From Clostridiales bacterium (GTDB lineage: Bacteria; Bacillota; Clostridia; Caldicoprobacterales; UBA3941): a stretch of 7,588 nt of DNA. Where the stretch lies: contig JAAYKZ010000337.1 of assembly GCA_012522165.1 (NCBI GenBank), positions 1-7,588 on the forward strand, in the 5' to 3' direction. A model generated the notes under the pieces. It was given only the letters and a program-made list of their open reading frames with translations, did not search any database and had not been told where the DNA came from. The position numbers and the translations under genes are program-made. Shown piece by piece: positions 7,494 to 7,588 of the stretch; the stretch's first letter is position 1; each line of letters begins with the position of its first letter.

Positions 7494-7588
7494 TTTTAGA
7501 AAAAAATTTTGAAAGTTTCGTTGTTGCTATCTTTCATTAGAAAATTAAAAAATGGCAACACAATAAAACCACCTAATAAAAATGAACA
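7494..7588 (+). other. AT-rich non-coding tail after the flhA break
   Basis: These 95 bases come where the last third of the FlhA cytoplasmic domain should be encoded. All three forward frames are soon closed: TAA at 7491, TGA at 7510-7512 and TAG at 7538-7540. No translated piece resembles the missing FlhA part (expected pattern like IRDLVTILETLAD). The composition is richer in A and T than the genes, with runs such as AATTTTAGAAAAAAATTTT at about 7493-7510. I cannot identify it. It fits the non-coding edge of an inserted element or an intron, or a degenerate 3' end, and it runs off the window. Confidence 0.5.
7522..7560 (+). repeat. Imperfect inverted repeat (possible RNA stem-loop)
   Basis: TGTTGCTAT (7522-7530) pairs with ATGGCAACA (7552-7560) over nine base pairs including one G-U. 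The 21-base loop holds a small inner hairpin, TTTC-ATTA-GAAA (7532-7543). There is no following T-run, so it is not a normal intrinsic terminator. The stem could belong to a structured RNA or to the hairpin end of an insertion element, but one short stem in AT-rich DNA may be chance. Confidence 0.4.

Noticed and set aside
7479..7540. Simple frameshift in flhA, with VILE in another frame recalling the expected TILE
   Set aside because: Only three residues agree. The frame has a stop just before (7481-7483) and another at 7538-7540, and the flanking residues do not match FlhA.
7476..7540. Group I intron P1 helix from CTAAT (7476-7480) and ATTAG (7536-7540)
   Set aside because: The five pairs are complementary, but the base facing the U at the supposed splice site is C, not the required G, and such a short AT-rich match is expected by chance.
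7522..7560. Intrinsic terminator ending the operon
   Set aside because: The stem is only moderately stable, has a large loop and is followed by ACAATAAAACC rather than a T-run. It also lies where FlhA should still be coding.

Overview
The window is a continuous stretch of a flagellar and chemotaxis operon from a low-GC Gram-positive bacterium, most likely a member of the Clostridia or Tissierellia. The reasons are the AT-rich DNA, the strong AGGAGG-type ribosome sites, the TTG and GTG starts, the CheC-like/FliN-like FliY fusion protein, and a gene order (fliM-fliY-cheY-fliO-fliP-fliQ-fliR-flhB-flhA) matching the core of the Bacillus subtilis fla/che operon. All nine genes lie on the + strand. 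Gaps are at most about 70 bp and several genes overlap, so they are almost certainly co-transcribed. No promoter or terminator is visible inside the operon; the promoter must lie upstream of the window.

Layout. Bases 3-935 encode FliM, open at its 5' end because its first residues lie before the window. Bases 928-2091 encode FliY, with an N-terminal CheY-P binding motif, two intact CheC-type phosphatase sites, a Q/N-rich linker and a C-terminal FliN domain. Bases 2117-2479 encode CheY. Together these form the switch and signal-termination module: CheY-P binds FliM and FliY at the C-ring, and FliY removes the phosphate. Bases 2479-5850 encode the membrane part of the flagellar type III export gate: FliO (assembly factor), FliP, FliQ, FliR (export channel) and FlhB (substrate-specificity switch). 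Bases 5889-7493 encode FlhA, the export-gate protein with the large cytoplasmic ring.

The unusual part is the right end. FlhA is normal through its membrane domain and the first part of its cytoplasmic domain. It then stops at 534 residues, about 150 short of the usual length, right after the conserved LLSLGELQKVL segment. None of the three forward frames continues the family sequence in the remaining 95 bases. That tail is AT-rich, has no gene, and can fold into a stem-loop. The best reading is that flhA is interrupted near base 7478 by something that continues beyond the window, such as a mobile element or a self-splicing intron, or else that the gene is decayed or mis-assembled there. The window alone cannot decide between these. 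A smaller oddity is that FlhB has NPIH in place of the usual NPTH self-cleavage motif.
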